Shown: one piece after another, positions 6,162 to 8,360 of the stretch
Position numbering within the stretch: position 1 is the stretch's first letter
How the letters are laid out: each line of letters starts with the position of its first letter
Source of the DNA: an uncultured Clostridia bacterium
GTDB taxonomy: Bacteria; Bacillota; Clostridia; Christensenellales; CAG-917
Assembly: GCA_946056785.1 (NCBI GenBank)
Contig: CAMGKS010000048.1
Span: 1-8,360, forward strand
Reading direction: 5' to 3'
Length of the DNA: 8,360 nt
Program-made: the position numbers and the translations under genes
The notes under the pieces: model-generated
What the model saw: the letters and a program-made list of their open reading frames with translations, nothing else
Told to the model about the DNA's origin: nothing
Database searches by the model: none

Positions 6162-7181
6162 ATGTACCATCCCAGATTAAAAGGAAATCATTACGAAATC
6201 GGAAAACGTTACGGCGACTTATTATATAAAACGGGAGAAGATCTATCTTCTGTAATGAAATTAAATAGAGAACAAGTTGAATTCGGAGAATTGTGCTTGC
6301 CCATATATGAAAAATATATGAAAGACATAATGGAAGAAGTAAGAGGTTTAGCCGATGGGTTGCATCAAAAATATAACGATGTTGCCTATTGGTTATTTAA
6401 TATATATTGCAATAAAGAAGAACGTGGCTGTAGCGTATTTGTAGTTAAAGAAAACGATGACGTGTATTTTGCAAGAAATATGGATATGTTTCCCGAATAT
6501 AAAAAAACAAGTGAAAGCGTTTTATACAGAGTAGAGAATAAAAGCACTTTTTTAGCTCATTCCACAGCCATGATCTCACTTGAAGACGGAATAAACGAAT
6601 ATGGCTTATGCATTGCTTTGACGTTTCTTTTATCAAAAAAAATAAAACCGGGAATTAACGGCGGCTTTATAGTCAGGAAGGTATTAGAAGAATGTAAGAC
6701 GACAAAAGAAGCTATTGAATTAATTAAATCGTTACCGAGATCGTCATCGCATAATATAGTTATTGCCGATAAAAGCGGAGATATGGCGGTCGTTGAATGT
6801 ACAAGCGAAGACGTAAACGTCAGATATAATGAAAAATATTTAATTGCAACAAATCATTTTATATCGGATAATATGGCAAAGTATAATAACAAAGAATATA
6901 ATTGGTATTACACAAACGACAGATATAACACGATAGACAAGTGTTTAAGAAATAATCAGGATATTAATTTTGAAGAATGCAAAAATATTATTTCGGGGAA
7001 ATACGGTTTTGTTTGTCAGTTTGCAAAGAATTTGCGTTTTGATACTATTTGGTCGGCAGTATATAAATTAAACGATTTATACAATGAAATATGCGAAGGG
7101 AATCCAAGCAGATCAAAATATGCCTATGATAACAGATTAGAATGGGGAATAAAACAAAACAATAAAAAAGTTAAACAATAA
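6162..7181 (+). CDS. Family C45 Ntn-hydrolase, acyl-CoA:6-aminopenicillanic acid acyltransferase-like
   Basis: A 339-aa protein of the peptidase C45 / linear amide hydrolase group, whose members self-cleave to expose an N-terminal Cys and then hydrolyse or transfer amide-linked acyl groups; substrate unknown here. Seen: an N-terminal G..YEIG..YG motif (8-18), Gly89-Cys90 in RGCSVFVV matching the self-cleavage site and nucleophile, ARNMD (104-108), NEYGL (145-149), SHNIVIADKSGDMAVVE (196-212) and ATNHF (229-233). The roughly 89-residue propeptide agrees with fungal acyltransferase (cleavage Gly102-Cys103) and argues against bile salt hydrolases, where Cys is residue 2. No signal peptide or membrane segment, so probably cytoplasmic. 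Hand-counted lines give about 22-33% GC against about 47% in an aroC line, with many ATA and TTA codons, suggesting separate acquisition. Its Shine-Dalgarno (GAAGCGAG, 6148-6155) is weak. It has its own promoter and terminator. Confidence 0.85.
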   Translation: MYHPRLKGNHYEIGKRYGDLLYKTGEDLSSVMKLNREQVEFGELCLPIYEKYMKDIMEEVRGLADGLHQKYNDVAYWLFNIYCNKEERGCSVFVVKENDDVYFARNMDMFPEYKKTSESVLYRVENKSTFLAHSTAMISLEDGINEYGLCIALTFLLSKKIKPGINGGFIVRKVLEECKTTKEAIELIKSLPRSSSHNIVIADKSGDMAVVECTSEDVNVRYNEKYLIATNHFISDNMAKYNNKEYNWYYTNDRYNTIDKCLRNNQDINFEECKNIISGKYGFVCQFAKNLRFDTIWSAVYKLNDLYNEICEGNPSRSKYAYDNRLEWGIKQNNKKVKQ

Positions 7182-7235
7182 TTTTAAGCAACGTATTTTG
7201 CCGAAAGGACGTTAAGAGCGTTTGCAAAAAATATT

Positions 7236-7275
7236 TAAAACTTTTCACGGCAAGCGTTGAAAAGTTTTATTTTAT
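7236..7275 (+). terminator. Rho-independent terminator after the C45 hydrolase gene
   Basis: TAAAACTTTTC (7236-7246) pairs with GAAAAGTTTTA (7259-7269); inside, ACG (7247-7249) can pair with CGT (7255-7257), leaving a GCAAG loop and one bulged T. The descending arm ends in TTTT and runs into ATTTTATAG. The A-rich left flank would let it work on the opposite strand as well, but no convergent gene is seen. Confidence 0.85.
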
Positions 7276-7285
7276 AGAGTATAAT
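7257..7285 (+). promoter_or_regulatory. Sigma-A type promoter for galE, overlapping the preceding terminator
   Basis: TTGAAA (7257-7262, 5/6 to TTGACA) and TATAAT (7280-7285, perfect) are separated by the optimal 17 nt. The -35 box lies in the descending arm of the terminator hairpin. Predicted start is near 7292, leaving a 25-nt leader with AAAGGTGA (7306-7313) ahead of the galE ATG. Confidence 0.8.
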
Positions 7286-7316
7286 CAATAGCGAAAATAA
7301 TTTTTAAAGGTGATAT

Positions 7317-8327
7317 ATGAAAAACATTTTAGTTACGGGCGGAGCGGGATTTATTGCTTCGCATACGAACGTAGTTTTGTTGAATAACGGCTACAACGTT
7401 ATAGCGGTAGACAATTTTTGCAACAGCGATATTCAGGCTGTAAAAAACGTTGAAAAGATTACCGGCAAAAAGGTCAAGTTTTATGAAGGTGACGTACGTG
7501 ACGCCGCTCTTATCGACAGAATCTTTGATGAAAACGATATTTATGCGGTTATACATTTTGCAGGACTTAAAGCCGTCGGCGAAAGTTGCGCTAAACCGCT
7601 GCTTTATTATGACAACAATCTTACGTCCACGTTCGTTTTGCTTAAAGCTATGCAGGCGCACGGAGTGAAGAATTTTGTATTTTCGTCGTCGGCAACCGTT
7701 TACGGAACTCCTGAAAAATTACCGCTCACGGAAGAAAGTCCCGTAGGCGGCGTTACAAATCCATACGGGGCTACAAAGTATATGCTTGAAAATATTTTAA
7801 AAGATTTGTACAAAGCGGACAATAGTTGGCACGTTGCATTGCTTCGTTATTTCAACCCTGTCGGAGCTCACGAAAGCGGACTTATTGGCGAAGACCCTAA
7901 CGGAATTCCGAACAATCTTATGCCGTTCGTTGCCAAGGTTGCGGCAGGTATATTGCCATCGGTTAAAGTTTTCGGAAACGACTATCCTACAAAAGACGGA
8001 ACGGGAGTCAGAGATTATATTCACGTTCTGGACCTTGCAGAAGGTCATCTTGCCGCTTTGAACAATATCGAAAAATTCAAGGCAACTGCCGTCAATCTCG
8101 GAACGGGAACAGGTTACAGCGTTCTCGACATGATTAAGGCGTTTTCAAAGGCTTGCGGAAAAGACGTTCCGTATGAAATCGTTGAAAGGAGACCGGGCGA
8201 CGTTGCTTCCTGTTATTGCTGTCCGGATTTTGCAAAAGAATTTATCGGTTGGAGCGCAAAAAGAAATCTCGACGATATGTGCAGCGATTTGTGGCGTTTC
8301 CAGAGTAACAGAGCAAATAAAAAGTGA
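7317..8327 (+). CDS. galE: UDP-glucose 4-epimerase, probably also acting on UDP-GlcNAc
   Basis: Interconverts UDP-glucose and UDP-galactose with tightly bound NAD; supplies sugars for cell-surface glycans or galactose use. At 336 aa it matches E. coli GalE (338). Seen: the Rossmann motif TGGAGFIASH (7-16), in which the third glycine of GxxGxxG is Ala14; DN.CNS (32-37); GDVRD (58-62); HFAGLKAVGES (80-90); SSSATVYG with Ser125; catalytic Tyr150-x3-Lys154; RYFNPVGAHESG; GEDP.GIPNNLMPF; DGTGVRDYIHV; and RRPGDVASCYCC (291-302). Cys299 falls at E. coli Tyr299 and human Cys307, the residue that limits or permits N-acetylated substrates. The start is well supported by AAAGGTGA and the family-standard MKNILVTGG. 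It stands alone between its own promoter and the window end. Confidence 0.96.
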   Translation: MKNILVTGGAGFIASHTNVVLLNNGYNVIAVDNFCNSDIQAVKNVEKITGKKVKFYEGDVRDAALIDRIFDENDIYAVIHFAGLKAVGESCAKPLLYYDNNLTSTFVLLKAMQAHGVKNFVFSSSATVYGTPEKLPLTEESPVGGVTNPYGATKYMLENILKDLYKADNSWHVALLRYFNPVGAHESGLIGEDPNGIPNNLMPFVAKVAAGILPSVKVFGNDYPTKDGTGVRDYIHVLDLAEGHLAALNNIEKFKATAVNLGTGTGYSVLDMIKAFSKACGKDVPYEIVERRPGDVASCYCCPDFAKEFIGWSAKRNLDDMCSDLWRFQSNRANKK

Positions 8328-8360
8328 TTTAAAAATATTTAAGCGTAAATTATAAAAATC
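8328..8360 (+). other. AT-rich sequence after galE, no recognisable feature
   Basis: Thirty-three AT-rich bases follow the galE stop. No hairpin with a T tail and no start with a ribosome binding site is visible before the window ends, so whether galE is terminated or continues into an operon is undecided. Confidence 0.4.

Noticed and set aside
6162..7181. Bile salt hydrolase / penicillin V acylase (family C59)
   Set aside because: Those enzymes have the nucleophile Cys right after the initiator Met; here the Gly-Cys site is at residue 90 after a C45-like propeptide.
8173..8355. Small + strand open frame overlapping the 3' end of galE
   Set aside because: It lies mostly inside galE in another frame, lacks a ribosome binding site and has no recognisable content.

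Overview
The window reads as a low-GC Gram-positive (Bacillota, probably Clostridia-like) chromosome segment, all genes on the + strand. This rests on short overlapping genes with AGGAGG-type ribosome binding sites, moderate AT content, and clostridial-looking variants of chorismate synthase and EPSP synthase. It is an inference from gene style, not a species identification.

Positions 1-5922 hold an aromatic amino acid cluster: aroB (5' end outside the window), aroA, aroC and pheA (chorismate mutase/prephenate dehydratase with an ACT domain) run with overlaps of 1, 11 and 13 nt. After a 135-nt gap come a fused aroE-aroK gene and aroQ, which overlap by 20 nt. Together these encode every shikimate-pathway step after DAHP synthase (DHQ synthase, type II dehydroquinase, shikimate dehydrogenase, shikimate kinase, EPSP synthase, chorismate synthase), followed by the branch to phenylpyruvate. 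DAHP synthase and prephenate dehydrogenase are not seen and could lie upstream. A hairpin built from two copies of TCCGCGGA, with a T-rich tail, closes the cluster.

Positions 6060-7270 hold a separate AT-rich transcription unit. An extended -10 promoter and a perfect 17-bp tandem repeat in the presumed 5' leader precede one gene for a family C45 (acyl-CoA:6-APA acyltransferase-like) Ntn-hydrolase with a Gly-Cys self-cleavage site at residue 90. A strong hairpin ends it.

Positions 7257-8327 hold galE (UDP-glucose 4-epimerase). Its promoter -35 box lies inside the downstream arm of the preceding terminator. It has Cys at the position that governs use of N-acetylated sugars in characterised GalE enzymes, which predicts a dual UDP-Glc/UDP-GlcNAc epimerase.

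I see no CRISPR array, tRNA, rRNA, insertion sequence or clear undescribed multi-gene system. The items most worth a second look are the AroE-AroK fusion, the divergent chorismate synthase, the orphan C45 hydrolase with its repeat-bearing leader, and the GalE specificity residue.
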